Source of the DNA: Terrimonas ginsenosidimutans
GTDB lineage: Bacteria; Bacteroidota; Bacteroidia; Chitinophagales; Chitinophagaceae
Reading direction: 5' to 3'
Assembly: GCF_022012415.1 (NCBI RefSeq)
Contig: NZ_JAKLTR010000002.1
Coordinates: 124,001-188,000 of the forward strand
Length of the DNA stretch: 64,000 nucleotides
The notes under the pieces were generated by a model, which worked only from the letters and a program-made list of their open reading frames with translations, did not search any database and had not been told where the DNA came from. This document shows positions 1-9,082 of this stretch, in pieces. A program made the position numbers and the translations under genes. Position 1 is the first letter of the stretch. Each line of letters opens with the position of its first letter.

Positions 1-1
1 T

Positions 2-110
2 GTAAACGGAGTCTTTGAGGCAACCCCTCGGAAAAAAACGCCTTGCCCGTCCGGCAAAAAAAGTAAACGGAGTCTTCGACGCTCCCGTCGAAAAAAGCAC
101 CCTTCCCATC
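2..110. repeat. Two-copy repeat with hairpins
   Basis: The 14-mer GTAAACGGAGTCTT occurs at 2-15 and again at 69-82. Each copy is followed by a short stem (the second is TTCGAC-gctccc-GTCGAA) and then a run of A. The A run lies on the wrong side for a plus-strand terminator. No gene is visible in bases 1-207 apart from these units; their role is unknown. Confidence 0.45.
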
Positions 111-207
111 ATCCCTCAACGAAGATCAACCCAGCAGACATCACATGCCTTGATCTTTTACCCCGATTTGTGTTTCCGGCCAGTGTAACGTAGTTTTGAA
201 CAATTGC

Positions 208-1449
208 ATGCAAAACCTAAACGAGTCATTCAACGATCATCAATTATTACAGATCCTCGCCCTTTCCAAAGATGCCGTGGCCGTTTACACTACGCCGGAT
301 CTTCATATACGTTTTGCGAGTAATGCAATGCTGGCGATCTGGGGTAAAGACCGCAGTGTGATAGGTAAAACGCTTGAAACAGCAGTTCCCGAACTGCAAG
401 GACAACCGTTTGTCGGATTGATGAAAAACGTCTGGCATACCGGAAAAACTCATTCGGGAACAGGACGCCCAGCGGATCTTGCAGTAGATGGAAAGCTGCA
501 AACATTCTATTTTGATTACGAATACCGCGCTATCGCAGATGATAACGGTAATACTCTCTGTATTCTTCATACAGCAACAGATGTTACAGATCGTTTGCGC
601 TCGCAACGTCTGATCGCAGAGAAAGCCACAAGCGAAACACGTTTGCGCCTCGAACTGGCTGCCTCAAACCAGGAAATGCTACTGGTTAACCGGGAACTTA
701 AAACTGCCAACGAAACACTTTTCGACTCTACCAACAAGCTTGCGGAAAGCCAGAGCCATCTCAGCAGTATCATGGATAAAGCTCCTATCGGTATCTGCAT
801 ACTGAAAGGACGTGAACATGTCATTGAAGTAGCGAACGAAACCATTCTCAAAGCCTGGGGAAGAACGGCGGAAGAAGTGCTGGGTAAACCTCATCATAAG
901 GCACGCCCGGAATTAGCAGGCCAGGAAGTGTACAACTGGCTGGATGAAGTATTTGAAACCGGGATCACAAAGATCAATAATGAAATAAGCGTAATGCTTA
1001 AAGATGGCGACGGCCTTCGGCAGGCATATGTAAACTCCGTTTACCAGGCAACGCGCGGAAACAGTGGAGAAATAACCGGTGTGGTAGTGATCCTGGAAGA
1101 GATCACGGAGAAAGTCATTCAACGAAGAGAGGCAGACCGTATACAGGATATGTTCAACCTGGCTGTGAAAGCGGGTGAAATGGGAACGTTCTATTATGAT
1201 CCCCGTACCGATCTGTTTTCTGCGAATGAAACACTGAAGTCATGGTTCGGATTACCCGGCGATAGCCAGATGAAGCTGAGCCTTGCAGTGGATGCCATTC
1301 AGGTGGAGGACCGTCAGAAAGTTGTAGATAGTATTACACGGGCACTTCAGTTTGGATCCGGTGGTCAGTTTGAAACGGAATATTCGATCATTCATCCTGA
1401 AATGCCGGAGCCGAGAATGGTAAAAGCAAAGGGGACGTGCTTTTTTTGA
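208..1449 (+). CDS. PAS-domain sensor, N-terminal part of a frameshifted histidine kinase
   Basis: This is the sensory half of a soluble histidine kinase. Three PAS domains can be traced: residues about 10-130 (ending DVTDRL), 185-310 (ending EEITEKV) and 315 to the end. A helical linker lies between the first two. No signal peptide or membrane segment is visible, so it probably senses a cytoplasmic signal. I chose ATG 208 (MQNLNESF); a TTG four codons upstream is possible. The frame stops in the middle of the third PAS at 1449. Removing one G from GGGG at 1431-1434 restores KGRAFFDKEGN, a normal PAS sequence, and joins it to the kinase half that follows. The break is either a real mutation or a base-calling error in a homopolymer. 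Confidence 0.8.
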   Translation: MQNLNESFNDHQLLQILALSKDAVAVYTTPDLHIRFASNAMLAIWGKDRSVIGKTLETAVPELQGQPFVGLMKNVWHTGKTHSGTGRPADLAVDGKLQTFYFDYEYRAIADDNGNTLCILHTATDVTDRLRSQRLIAEKATSETRLRLELAASNQEMLLVNRELKTANETLFDSTNKLAESQSHLSSIMDKAPIGICILKGREHVIEVANETILKAWGRTAEEVLGKPHHKARPELAGQEVYNWLDEVFETGITKINNEISVMLKDGDGLRQAYVNSVYQATRGNSGEITGVVVILEEITEKVIQRREADRIQDMFNLAVKAGEMGTFYYDPRTDLFSANETLKSWFGLPGDSQMKLSLAVDAIQVEDRQKVVDSITRALQFGSGGQFETEYSIIHPEMPEPRMVKAKGTCFF

Positions 1450-1471
1450 TAAAGAAGGAAACGCACTAAGT

Positions 1472-2194
1472 TTGAATGGTACACTGATCGATATCACAGA
1501 GCCAAAGCGTGAGCAACAGCGGAAGAACGATTTTATCGCCATGGTGAGTCACGAGTTGAAAACACCGCTCGCATCGATGAAGTTATACCTGCAGTTGTTA
1601 CAGCAGCACGCAGGTCAAAAGCAGGATCCGGTCGTTTCCGGGACCCTGGTGAAAGCGGTACGACAGGTAAAGAAGATGATCGGGATGATCAATAGCTTTT
1701 TGAACGTATCCCGGCTTGAAGCTGGCAAAATGAGAATCGATAAGCAGGTCTTTGACATCAGGGAACTGCTGGCGGAGATTGAAGAGGAAACATCAACAAC
1801 TGTTACTTCACACCCTGTTATCTATAGCAGCGTAGCGGTGAAGGTTAATGCGGATCGTGAGAAGATTTCGCAAGTGGTGCATAACCTGATCAGCAATGCA
1901 ACAAAATATTCAGCCGCCAGGTCTCCGATCGCGATCAACTGCCACTATGAGGAGGGTTACGCATTGGTATCCGTAACAGACAGGGGTATCGGCGTGAATG
2001 ATGAACACCGTGAACGATTGTTTGAACAGTATTACCGGGTTGAGGCAGACAGGGGCGAGTCTGTTTCCGGGTTCGGGATCGGCCTTTACCTGTCCGCCGA
2101 GATCATTTCCCGGCATGATGGAACCATCTGGGTGGAAAGCGAACCGGGCCGGGGATCTACCTTCTTCTTTAAGATACCGGCATTGGGTGGGTAA
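1472..2194 (+). CDS. Histidine kinase transmitter, C-terminal part of the same broken gene
   Basis: This half has the end of a PAS domain, then HisKA with phospho-acceptor His27 in VSHELKTPL, then a HATPase domain with N box (NLISNATKY), G1 (DRGIGV) and G2 (GFGIGLYL), ending at KIPALGG. It autophosphorylates and passes phosphate to a response regulator. The nominal TTG start at 1472 is artificial: the same frame is open back to 1435 and continues the PAS domain of the preceding reading frame once one G is removed. No response regulator lies next to it, so it is an orphan kinase. Its transmitter is of the HELKTPL type and differs from the AHEIQNPL kinases at 31-50 kb. Confidence 0.8.
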   Translation: MNGTLIDITEPKREQQRKNDFIAMVSHELKTPLASMKLYLQLLQQHAGQKQDPVVSGTLVKAVRQVKKMIGMINSFLNVSRLEAGKMRIDKQVFDIRELLAEIEEETSTTVTSHPVIYSSVAVKVNADREKISQVVHNLISNATKYSAARSPIAINCHYEEGYALVSVTDRGIGVNDEHRERLFEQYYRVEADRGESVSGFGIGLYLSAEIISRHDGTIWVESEPGRGSTFFFKIPALGG

Positions 2195-2499
2195 GATCCC
2201 CGACGGGGCATCATTTCCCAAACCCTTAAAAATGCGCTTTAAACATCCACTAAGATACTACAAGAACTGGGCAAACCCTCCACTAACGCCTTCCAAGCCC
2301 CGCATAACCAGTAAGTTATACGCTGCTCAATCTGGCCTTTTCACCCAAAACCGATCTTTTTTCGACCAGGATGCCCTGACGAAAGAAACGCAGGCGATGC
2401 AGATGGTAAAAGGAAAATGGCCTCTTTGGGAAATTGTTTTGTTCCCGGCATCCTTCTGTTCAGGTAGAAATTACCGAACTTCAGGTAAAGCATTTGTAA
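2195..2499. other. Gene-free stretch
   Basis: About 300 bases between the kinase and the next gene. A weak CCCC-gac-GGGG hairpin follows the kinase stop at about 2199-2209. No convincing coding frame, RNA or repeat was seen. Confidence 0.4.
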
Positions 2500-3018
2500 G
2501 TGGCTATCTCCCGGAATCCATTAAAGCTTGTGGGCCGTTTCGACTTCATCACTCTCTACAAAGTAGGTGAGCAGATCCGCATGCGCGTACGGAGCCCGCT
2601 CAGCCGGAAGCGTGTGCTCAAAAGCCCGGAGTTTAAGAACACCCGGATGTATGCCGGACGGATGGCCCGGGCTTCAAAGATCGGTTCTAAAGTGTACCAG
2701 GATTTACCAAAAGAGTTCCGCCAATTCTGGATGTACAGGGCTTTTGTCGGAGAAGCAATGACAATGCTGAAGGAGGGACAATTAAAAGATGAAGAAGTGT
2801 TCAATGTCCTTTGGAATATGTATGCAGCACTGTGGCATAATAAACCGGTGGTCGAAGAGCGTCAACAGGTTCCTGTAATGGAAGTGAAAGAAACACGGGT
2901 GAATTCCGGTGTGCAGCTTTTCATTCGCTGGAAAGCAAAAGAGCTGGCTCCTGTCTGTCGGACTTGTGATGATTTTTTTGTGCTGAAATATTTTACGCCG
3001 GAAATGCGCGCTCCGTAA
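2500..3018 (+). CDS. Conserved hypothetical protein, 172 residues
   Basis: I cannot name a function. The protein is basic, starts at GTG (MAISRNPLKLVG) and has an N-terminal segment with many Arg and Lys followed by KSPEFKNTR and GRMARASKIG. This recalls the small Bacteroidota proteins that begin MAI..NP..G and carry a short beta-rich N-terminus. The middle is helical (EFRQFWMYRAFVGEAMTMLKEG) and the C-terminus has a lone CRTC pair. No signal peptide or membrane segment is visible. It stands alone: a kinase lies upstream and a convergent membrane gene downstream. The GTG start rests on the N-terminal pattern; an internal start is possible. Confidence 0.55.
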   Translation: MAISRNPLKLVGRFDFITLYKVGEQIRMRVRSPLSRKRVLKSPEFKNTRMYAGRMARASKIGSKVYQDLPKEFRQFWMYRAFVGEAMTMLKEGQLKDEEVFNVLWNMYAALWHNKPVVEERQQVPVMEVKETRVNSGVQLFIRWKAKELAPVCRTCDDFFVLKYFTPEMRAP

Positions 3019-3037
3019 GTTCATCTGTAAGAAGTCA

Positions 3038-3559
3038 TCATTGAAGTAATCCGGCTTTATTATTTGTGATGCCTGACAAAAAGTTGAAAAATCTCGTATA
3101 GCCCGAGTAAATAAATTGCATAGAAAAGAATATTGTGAACAACACTACGTATATCACGAATACGATCTGTAACGGATCAGTATTCATGCCTTCCATACCC
3201 GTATAAAAGCTGGTTTTAGTTCCTGAGATCAGCCTTCCGGCGGATACACATACAAGATGTATCAATAAAAAAGCGGCGCCATAAAATCCTGCAAATAATC
3301 TTACCCATTGACGGGTTGCAACCTGTTTGTGGCACCACTGATGCTTCAGCTTTAGGGCCGCCACCAGGTGACTTATGGTGGATGCTGTCAGCAATACTAC
3401 GATCAACCATGAATGATCTGCCTGTTCCAGTCTTTGGGTGATCATCGTCCGGGGAAGATCAACAATAAATGAGAGAACAAGGTTTATGACTGGTAAACTC
3501 ACAAAGCAAAGCAGAATGACTGCTGACAGAATATGTATGTTTTGAATTTTTCGGGACAT
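3038..3559 (-). CDS. Four-helix integral membrane protein
   Basis: About 173 residues from ATG 3559 (MSRKIQNIH). Four hydrophobic helices can be read: ILSAVILLCFVSLPVINLVL, WLIVVLLTASTISHLVAAL, LFAGFYGAAFLLIHLVCVSAG and IVFVIYVVLFTIFFSMQFIY. The conserved-looking His residues in helices 2 and 3 (SHLVAA, IHLVC) recall b-type haem membrane anchors, but this is only a resemblance. An upstream ATG at 3637 would add 26 residues that look non-coding, so I rejected it. The gene converges with the small protein that ends 20 bases away. Function unknown. Confidence 0.6.
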   Translation of the reverse strand: MSRKIQNIHILSAVILLCFVSLPVINLVLSFIVDLPRTMITQRLEQADHSWLIVVLLTASTISHLVAALKLKHQWCHKQVATRQWVRLFAGFYGAAFLLIHLVCVSAGRLISGTKTSFYTGMEGMNTDPLQIVFVIYVVLFTIFFSMQFIYSGYTRFFNFLSGITNNKAGLLQ

Positions 3560-3748
3560 GATATATACTGATCGTGATGCAAAACTAGTCTGACAGGGAA
3601 GCGCGGGATAGAAAAAATCCGACAATCTGGTATGCAAAGAAGCTCAACTGTCCATATGAAACGTTAAGATGTGCAGAAGGGAAGAAGAAGTACGAAAAGG
3701 TTAGTACTTTCGGTTTGTATGTTGAAAATCACAACTACAAACTGTTTT

Positions 3749-4744
3749 ATGAAATACAAACAACTGCTTATAAACTTCCTGTTATGCGTGGTTACGGCGC
3801 TGTTGACCTTGAGTATGCACGATATGTTTTCTAAAAAAAGCAAAGAAGTTGAATTGATCCTCCCTGATGTGTCTTCCTCATATGCCGGATTCTCGGTAAA
3901 TAATATTATGTCGCCATTTGATTTTACGGAAGCATCGGAAATGGTGCTGCCGGCCGTTGTTCATATTAAGGCGAGCATAAAAAAACGCAATGCGGACAAT
4001 ACACAACCGCAGAAGAAGAACGATGTTGAGAACATGTTTGAGAACTTCTTTGGCATCAAGCCAAATGTGTTGCCGGAGCAGCGTGCGTCGGGGAGCGGGG
4101 TGATCGTGACGGCTAACGGCTATATCGTTACCAATAATCATGTACTTGTCAGTGATCTTGATGGTACGCTGGCGGATGAGATCATCGTCACGCTGTCTGA
4201 TCGTTCAACACATAAAGCAACGGTCGTAGGCCGCGATCCGGCAACAGACCTTGCTTTGCTGAAGATCGACGCGAATGATCTTCCTGTGATCACGATGGGC
4301 AATTCCGACCTTGTAAAAACAGGGCAATGGGCGCTGGCGGTCGGATATCCGCTTGGGCTTGATGCAACTGTTACGGCGGGTATCGTAAGCGGGAAAGGAC
4401 GTTCGATAGGCATCAATACGAAACACAGCAGCAATCCGGTGGAGGATTTTATACAAACAGATGCGGTGATCAATACCGGCAACAGTGGGGGAGCGTTGGT
4501 GTCTGCTGATGGAAAACTGATCGGTATTAACGCAGCGATGTTGTCCGCCAACGGATCATATGCCGGCTATGGCTTTGCGATCCCCGTGAACCTGGTAAAA
4601 AAAGTAGTATCGGGATTTATAAAAAAAGGAGAATCCGGATCTGACGGAACGGAAGAAAGGCAAGCCGGGCCGGTCAATGTCGTTAAGGTAGGGGTTTGTT
4701 CGATGACCGATGACCGTTGGTCGATGGCCGGGCTCCGCAGTTGA
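3749..4744 (+). CDS. HtrA/Deg-family serine protease, PDZ domain missing
   Basis: This is a trypsin-like Deg protease of the cell envelope, which degrades or refolds damaged proteins. An uncleaved signal anchor (residues about 5-24) precedes the protease domain. The triad is visible: His in VTNNHVL, Asp in DPATDLALLKID and Ser in NTGNSGGAL. The usual PDZ domains after AGYGFAIPVNLVKKVV are absent. The reading frame instead runs into an inverted-repeat element at 4675, so roughly the last 23 residues (from VNVVKV) are encoded by the element. The sequence beyond the element shows no PDZ remnant. Without PDZ the enzyme would lack normal substrate binding and allosteric control. Start chosen at MKYKQLL; an in-frame extension to 3671 looks non-coding. 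Confidence 0.8.
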   Translation: MKYKQLLINFLLCVVTALLTLSMHDMFSKKSKEVELILPDVSSSYAGFSVNNIMSPFDFTEASEMVLPAVVHIKASIKKRNADNTQPQKKNDVENMFENFFGIKPNVLPEQRASGSGVIVTANGYIVTNNHVLVSDLDGTLADEIIVTLSDRSTHKATVVGRDPATDLALLKIDANDLPVITMGNSDLVKTGQWALAVGYPLGLDATVTAGIVSGKGRSIGINTKHSSNPVEDFIQTDAVINTGNSGGALVSADGKLIGINAAMLSANGSYAGYGFAIPVNLVKKVVSGFIKKGESGSDGTEERQAGPVNVVKVGVCSMTDDRWSMAGLRS

Positions 4745-4973
4745 TAGTTCCCCAAAAAGCAGGCATCTTCCATCTGGAGATTTAGACAGGCGCAAGAGAT
4801 TCCCTGTTTGTTCTTTGATTTCGGCCATCAGCCATCGGCCATCAGCCATCGGCCATCAGCCATCGGCCATCAGCCATCGGCCATCAGCCATCGGCCATCA
4901 GCCATCGGCCATCAGCCATCAGCCATCGGCCCTCGGTCTGATATAGTAAAATTCTTTGAACTTAACGACATTG
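4675..4973. repeat. Inverted-repeat element with GGCCATC tandem array, copy 1
   Basis: The ends are a perfect 13-base inverted repeat: CAATGTCGTTAAG at 4675-4687 and CTTAACGACATTG at 4961-4973. Inside lie a CGATGACCGATGACCG block near 4700 and, at about 4826-4932, a tandem array of GGCCATCAGCCATC units. No transposase is encoded, so it looks like a MITE or similar non-autonomous element. It overlaps the 3' end of the HtrA gene. A second copy lies at 13498-13695. No target-site duplication is evident. Confidence 0.7.
4826..4932. repeat. Tandem (GGCCATCAGCCATC)n array
   Basis: About seven near-perfect 14-base units alternating CGGCCAT and CAGCCAT, inside the inverted-repeat element. Related short pieces occur at 13535-13560, 13628-13658 and 30125-30150. 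Confidence 0.8.
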
Positions 4974-5102
4974 GCCAGAAATAACCTTCCTCTCATTCTT
5001 TTTTGATCAACCCCACAGAATTGCCCAATTTTACGCCCTGAAATCGTGTTTCGGGCTCTGTGAGCTTAGCAAAATCATTAAAGAAGACCTTTGTTTATTT
5101 CA

Positions 5103-7415
5103 ATGAAAAAAATCTTTCTCGCTCTGACAGCATGCTGCGGTTTATTCGCGGCATCTGCACAGCTTGCCGGACGTATTGATCCGGTTGAGCAGGTAAACCC
5201 GCTGATGGGTACAGATTCCAAACCCAGTCTTTCCAATGGCAATACTTATCCCGCGATCGGCGTACCCTGGGGAATGAATTTCTGGATGCCGCAGACCGGC
5301 CAGATGGGGAATGGGTGGGCCTATCAATATGCTTCCGATAAGATCCGGGGTTTTAAACAAACGCATCAACCATCACCCTGGATGAATGACTACGGTCAGT
5401 TCTCCATCATGCCGGTGACCAAACACCTGAGCTTCCGGCAGGATGACCGCGCAAGCTGGTTCTCGCATAAAGCGGAGGTATCAAAACCATACTACTACAG
5501 CGTTTACCTGGCGGATCATGATGTGACCGCTGAACTTACCACCACAGAAAGAGCGGCACAGTTCCAGGTCACCTATCCGGCAACAGACAGTTCTTTTCTT
5601 GTGATCGATGGATTCAATCGCGGTTCCTATATCAAAGTGATCCCCGCACAGAAAAAGATCATTGGTTATACGACCCGCTACAGCCGTGGCAAACTGACCA
5701 ACTTCAAGAATTATTTTGTTATTCAAAGCGATAAAGCGTTTTCGCTTTCTTATACCTGGCACGATAGCACGCTGGTAAAAGACAGCCTGGAATTAACGGC
5801 TGATCATGCAGGAGCGGTGATCGGTTTTAAAACAGCGAAAGGAGAGAAGGTGAATTTCAAAATAGCGTCTTCCTTTATCAGTTTTGAACAGGCAGAGATC
5901 AATCTGAACCGTGAGATCGGTGCTGATAATTTCGAAACAACTAAGAAGAAATCCAAAGAAAGCTGGAATAAGCAATTGGGTAAAGTGCTGGTTGACGGCG
6001 GTACGCCTGAGCAGACACAAACTTTTTATTCCTGCTTATACCGGGCAGTGCAATTCCCTCAACGCCTGTATGAGGTTGATGCGGCCGGTAAGGTCATCCA
6101 CTGGAGCCCGTACAACGGCCAGGTGCTTCCCGGCTATATGTTTGGCGGAACAGGTTTTTGGGATACGTTCCGTGCCTTGTATCCCTTGTTGAATTTCCTT
6201 TACCCGGAGATCAATAAAGAAATGCAGGAGGGACTGATCAACGATTATAAAGAAGGAGGATTTCTTCCTGAATGGTCAAGCCCCGGATTTGCAGACATCA
6301 TGGTTGGGAACAACTCTGCTTCTGTGGTATCTGATGCCTACATCAAGGGATTGCGCGGGTATGATATCAATACGCTTTATGAAGCATTGAAACATGGTGC
6401 GAATAATGAAGGTCCTATGACGGCTGTTGGCCGCAAAGGTGTTGAGTACTATAACCGCCTTGGCTACGTGCCGTATGATGTAAAGATCAATGAAAATGCC
6501 GCACGTACGCTGGAATATGCATACGATGATTTCACGATCTATCAGCTTGGAAAAGCGTTGGGCAAACCAAAAGAAGAGTTGCAGCTCTACGCAAAACGCT
6601 CTCAGAATTTCCGCAACCTGTTTGATGCGCAGTCCAAACTGATGCGTGGTAAAAACCAGGATGGAACATTTCAGTCACCATTCAATCCATTCAAATGGGG
6701 TGATGCGTTCACAGAGGGCAATAGCTGGCATTACAGCTGGAGCGTGTTCCAGGATATTGAAGGGTTGAAACAATTAATGGGTGGGAACAAGGCATTTTCC
6801 GGTATGCTGGATTCAGTATTCAATATGCCGCCTGTTTTTGATGATAGCTATTATGGTGGTGTGATCCATGAGATCAGGGAAATGCAGATCATGAACATGG
6901 GCCAGTATGCTCACGGCAATCAGCCTATTCAGCATATGATCTATCTCTATAATTATTCAGGTGAACCCTGGAAAACGCAGTACTGGACACGCGAGGCGAT
7001 GAACCGTCTTTATAAGCCAACACCGGATGGTTATTGTGGTGATGAAGATAATGGTCAGACGTCTGCCTGGTATGTATTCTCTGCGCTTGGATTCTATCCG
7101 GTATGCCCGGGCACAGATCAGTATGTACTGGGAGCTCCGCTGTTTAAAAAAGTAACAGTTACACTGGAAGGTGGAAAGCAACTGGTGATCAATTCGCCGG
7201 CTAACAATGCCGCGAATCGTTATGTTCAGTCTGTTTCCCTTAACGGAAAGAGTTGGTCAAATAACTGGCTGAATCACTTCGAACTGAAAAAGGGAGGTAC
7301 GCTGAACTTCAGCATGAGTGCAGTTCCTAACAAACAGCGCGGGACCGCTGCTGCAAATTATCCTTATTCTTCATCCACTGATCCGTCTTTCAAAGCATTA
7401 CTGGAAGGAAAGTGA
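5103..7415 (+). CDS. GH92 family alpha-mannosidase, secreted
   Basis: Glycoside hydrolase family 92 enzymes are calcium-dependent exo-alpha-mannosidases that trim mannose from N-glycans or mannans. The protein has a signal peptide (MKKIFLALTACCGLFAASAQ), an N-terminal beta-sandwich starting at VEQVNPLMGTDS, and an (alpha/alpha)6 catalytic domain. Typical family sequences are GGTGFWDTFRALYPLL, EGNSWHYSW, GQYAHGNQPIQHMIYLY and GDEDNGQTSAWYVFSALGFYP; the Asp and Glu residues in the last block belong to the active site in the family. The length (771 residues) is normal. I took the ATG at 5103; one four codons upstream is also in frame. It stands alone with no SusC/D pair, followed by a strong terminator. 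Likely periplasmic or surface exposed. Confidence 0.92.
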   Translation: MKKIFLALTACCGLFAASAQLAGRIDPVEQVNPLMGTDSKPSLSNGNTYPAIGVPWGMNFWMPQTGQMGNGWAYQYASDKIRGFKQTHQPSPWMNDYGQFSIMPVTKHLSFRQDDRASWFSHKAEVSKPYYYSVYLADHDVTAELTTTERAAQFQVTYPATDSSFLVIDGFNRGSYIKVIPAQKKIIGYTTRYSRGKLTNFKNYFVIQSDKAFSLSYTWHDSTLVKDSLELTADHAGAVIGFKTAKGEKVNFKIASSFISFEQAEINLNREIGADNFETTKKKSKESWNKQLGKVLVDGGTPEQTQTFYSCLYRAVQFPQRLYEVDAAGKVIHWSPYNGQVLPGYMFGGTGFWDTFRALYPLLNFLYPEINKEMQEGLINDYKEGGFLPEWSSPGFADIMVGNNSASVVSDAYIKGLRGYDINTLYEALKHGANNEGPMTAVGRKGVEYYNRLGYVPYDVKINENAARTLEYAYDDFTIYQLGKALGKPKEELQLYAKRSQNFRNLFDAQSKLMRGKNQDGTFQSPFNPFKWGDAFTEGNSWHYSWSVFQDIEGLKQLMGGNKAFSGMLDSVFNMPPVFDDSYYGGVIHEIREMQIMNMGQYAHGNQPIQHMIYLYNYSGEPWKTQYWTREAMNRLYKPTPDGYCGDEDNGQTSAWYVFSALGFYPVCPGTDQYVLGAPLFKKVTVTLEGGKQLVINSPANNAANRYVQSVSLNGKSWSNNWLNHFELKKGGTLNFSMSAVPNKQRGTAAANYPYSSSTDPSFKALLEGK

Positions 7416-7443
7416 TAGGAAAGCTTAAACAGAGAATGTTTTA

Positions 7444-7481
7444 CGATCGCCGCTGATACAACTCAGCGGCGATCGCATTTT
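7444..7481 (+). terminator. Terminator after the GH92 gene
   Basis: A perfect 13-base stem (CGATCGCCGCTGA at 7444-7456, its complement at 7463-7475) with a six-base loop, followed by CATTTTCC. It lies between convergent genes and may act on both. Confidence 0.8.
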
Positions 7482-7549
7482 CCGGAGAAAATAAATACCG
7501 GGACCTCTAATGATTTCTGATGAAGAAGATACCGTTGATAGTGGTGATA

Positions 7550-8968
7550 TCAGAGCAATGTTGCCAGTGCTTTTATCCCTTCTTCCAGTTGCTTTTCTGT
7601 GAGGGATCCATATCCAAATCTGAAACCATTCACGGGTTTTGCAAGGCTATAGCTGGCCGGGGTGATGATCCTGATCCCTTTCTTCTGAAGTTTCAGGGCA
7701 ATGTCTTCCCAGTTGACTTTTGCATAAGGTTCGATCCAGAAAGCAAGCCCGCCGTCGGGTGTGCGGAAACTGACCTTATTGCTTAAGTGTTTATTGAGCA
7801 GAGTTTCGGTTAGTTCACGCTTATTTCGGTAGTAGGTTGTTGCTTTCTTCAAATGTCTTTTGATCGTACCGTCTTCGATCAGTTGAAGTATTGCCTGTTC
7901 CATGATCGCATCACTCTGGACGTCTATAAGCTGCCTGAGCGAAGCAGCTTTTTCGATCAGTTTTTTGTCATTGCCTGAAAGGTAGCCAATGCGCAGTGAT
8001 GCTGCAACGACCTTGCTCATGGTCCCGATATAGATATAGTTCTTCAATTCACTGAAACTGGAAAGCGGCAGTACGGGCCTGTAACCGAAGTGGAATTCAT
8101 TATCATAGTCATCCTCGATGATCGTAAAGCCATGCTGATTGGAAAGCTGTATCAGTTGCATTCGTCTTTGCAGGGACAGCGTGACCGTGGTAGGATACTG
8201 GTGGTGCGGTGTAGTGTAAATGGCTTTGATCTTTTTTCCTGAATTGAGGTGCAGGAGTACATCGTCGATCAGCAGGCCTTCATCATCGAGGCGAACGGCA
8301 AGAAGTTTTGCGCCCGCTTTTTCGAATGCTTTCCAGGCGGGTTTATAACCGGGATGTTCTACCATTACATAGTCGCCTTCATCTATAAGTACATGTGCAG
8401 CCAGGTACATAGCCATTTGGCTTCCCCTGGTGATGCAGACCAGTTGTTCATTTGTTTGCATCCCGCGCTGCTGGTTGAGCATATTGACGATCGCTTTTCT
8501 AAAGCCGGGAGAGCCCATTGCGTCGCCATATCCCATCATTTGCCAGCGGGCTTTTTGTTTGAAGATCTGGCGATAGGCACGGGCGAGCTCATCTACCGGT
8601 GCAATACGCGAATCAGGATGACCATCATCGATGCTGATGCGAACAGGGGAAACGGGTTCTGTGACTGATGCAGGCTGGATATCGGCCTTTCTTTTCCTGG
8701 TCTGGCTGGGTAGGGTATTTGCGACAAATGTACCCTTCCGTTCGTTGGATACAAGCCATTCTTCATTGAGCAGAACATTCAATGCCTCTACGATCGTATT
8801 TCTGTTTAACCCAAGATCATGTGCGAGTGTTCTGCTGCCGGGTAACGCATCACCTGGTTTTAATCTGCCGGACTGTATATCTGAAATGATCGCGTCCGCA
8901 ATCTGGAGATACACTGCCTTTCCTGCTTTGGGATCAATAGTAATGGAAAGCTTCCACGGTCTCAGCAT
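7550..8968 (-). CDS. MocR/PdxR-type GntR regulator with aminotransferase domain
   Basis: A 472-residue transcription factor. Residues about 1-75 form a GntR winged helix (AVYLQIADAIISDIQSGRLKPGDALPGSR, with LNRNTIVEAL as recognition helix). Residues about 115-472 form a fold-type I aminotransferase domain. The PLP lysine is expected in YIGTMSKVVAASLRIGYL, and TRGSQMAMYLA and IIEDDYDNEF are typical family motifs. Members sense PLP or an amino compound and control vitamin B6, GABA or related genes. The gene is divergent from the small thioredoxin-like gene at 9083, which is a candidate target, and convergent with the mannosidase gene. Confidence 0.88.
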   Translation of the reverse strand: MLRPWKLSITIDPKAGKAVYLQIADAIISDIQSGRLKPGDALPGSRTLAHDLGLNRNTIVEALNVLLNEEWLVSNERKGTFVANTLPSQTRKRKADIQPASVTEPVSPVRISIDDGHPDSRIAPVDELARAYRQIFKQKARWQMMGYGDAMGSPGFRKAIVNMLNQQRGMQTNEQLVCITRGSQMAMYLAAHVLIDEGDYVMVEHPGYKPAWKAFEKAGAKLLAVRLDDEGLLIDDVLLHLNSGKKIKAIYTTPHHQYPTTVTLSLQRRMQLIQLSNQHGFTIIEDDYDNEFHFGYRPVLPLSSFSELKNYIYIGTMSKVVAASLRIGYLSGNDKKLIEKAASLRQLIDVQSDAIMEQAILQLIEDGTIKRHLKKATTYYRNKRELTETLLNKHLSNKVSFRTPDGGLAFWIEPYAKVNWEDIALKLQKKGIRIITPASYSLAKPVNGFRFGYGSLTEKQLEEGIKALATLL

Positions 8969-9082
8969 CTGGACTATCTGTTTTTGTTAAAACTGTATCA
9001 CCTGTCTGATCCAAATGTAAAATAATTTTGAGATTCATTGATGAACATAACAGTTCGTTTTTTTTAGCTCTAAATTTTTAAT

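Noticed and set aside
1998-2570. A long plus-strand frame overlapping the kinase end and the gap
   Set aside because: It overlaps the well-supported HATPase domain in another frame, has unnatural composition and shows no domain.
4826-4932. The short tandem GGCCATC array as a CRISPR
   Set aside because: Units are contiguous 14-mers without spacers and no cas gene is near.
7520-7786. Plus-strand frame inside the MocR gene
   Set aside because: Complement of a clear aminotransferase domain; rich in Cys and Phe as expected from an antisense frame.
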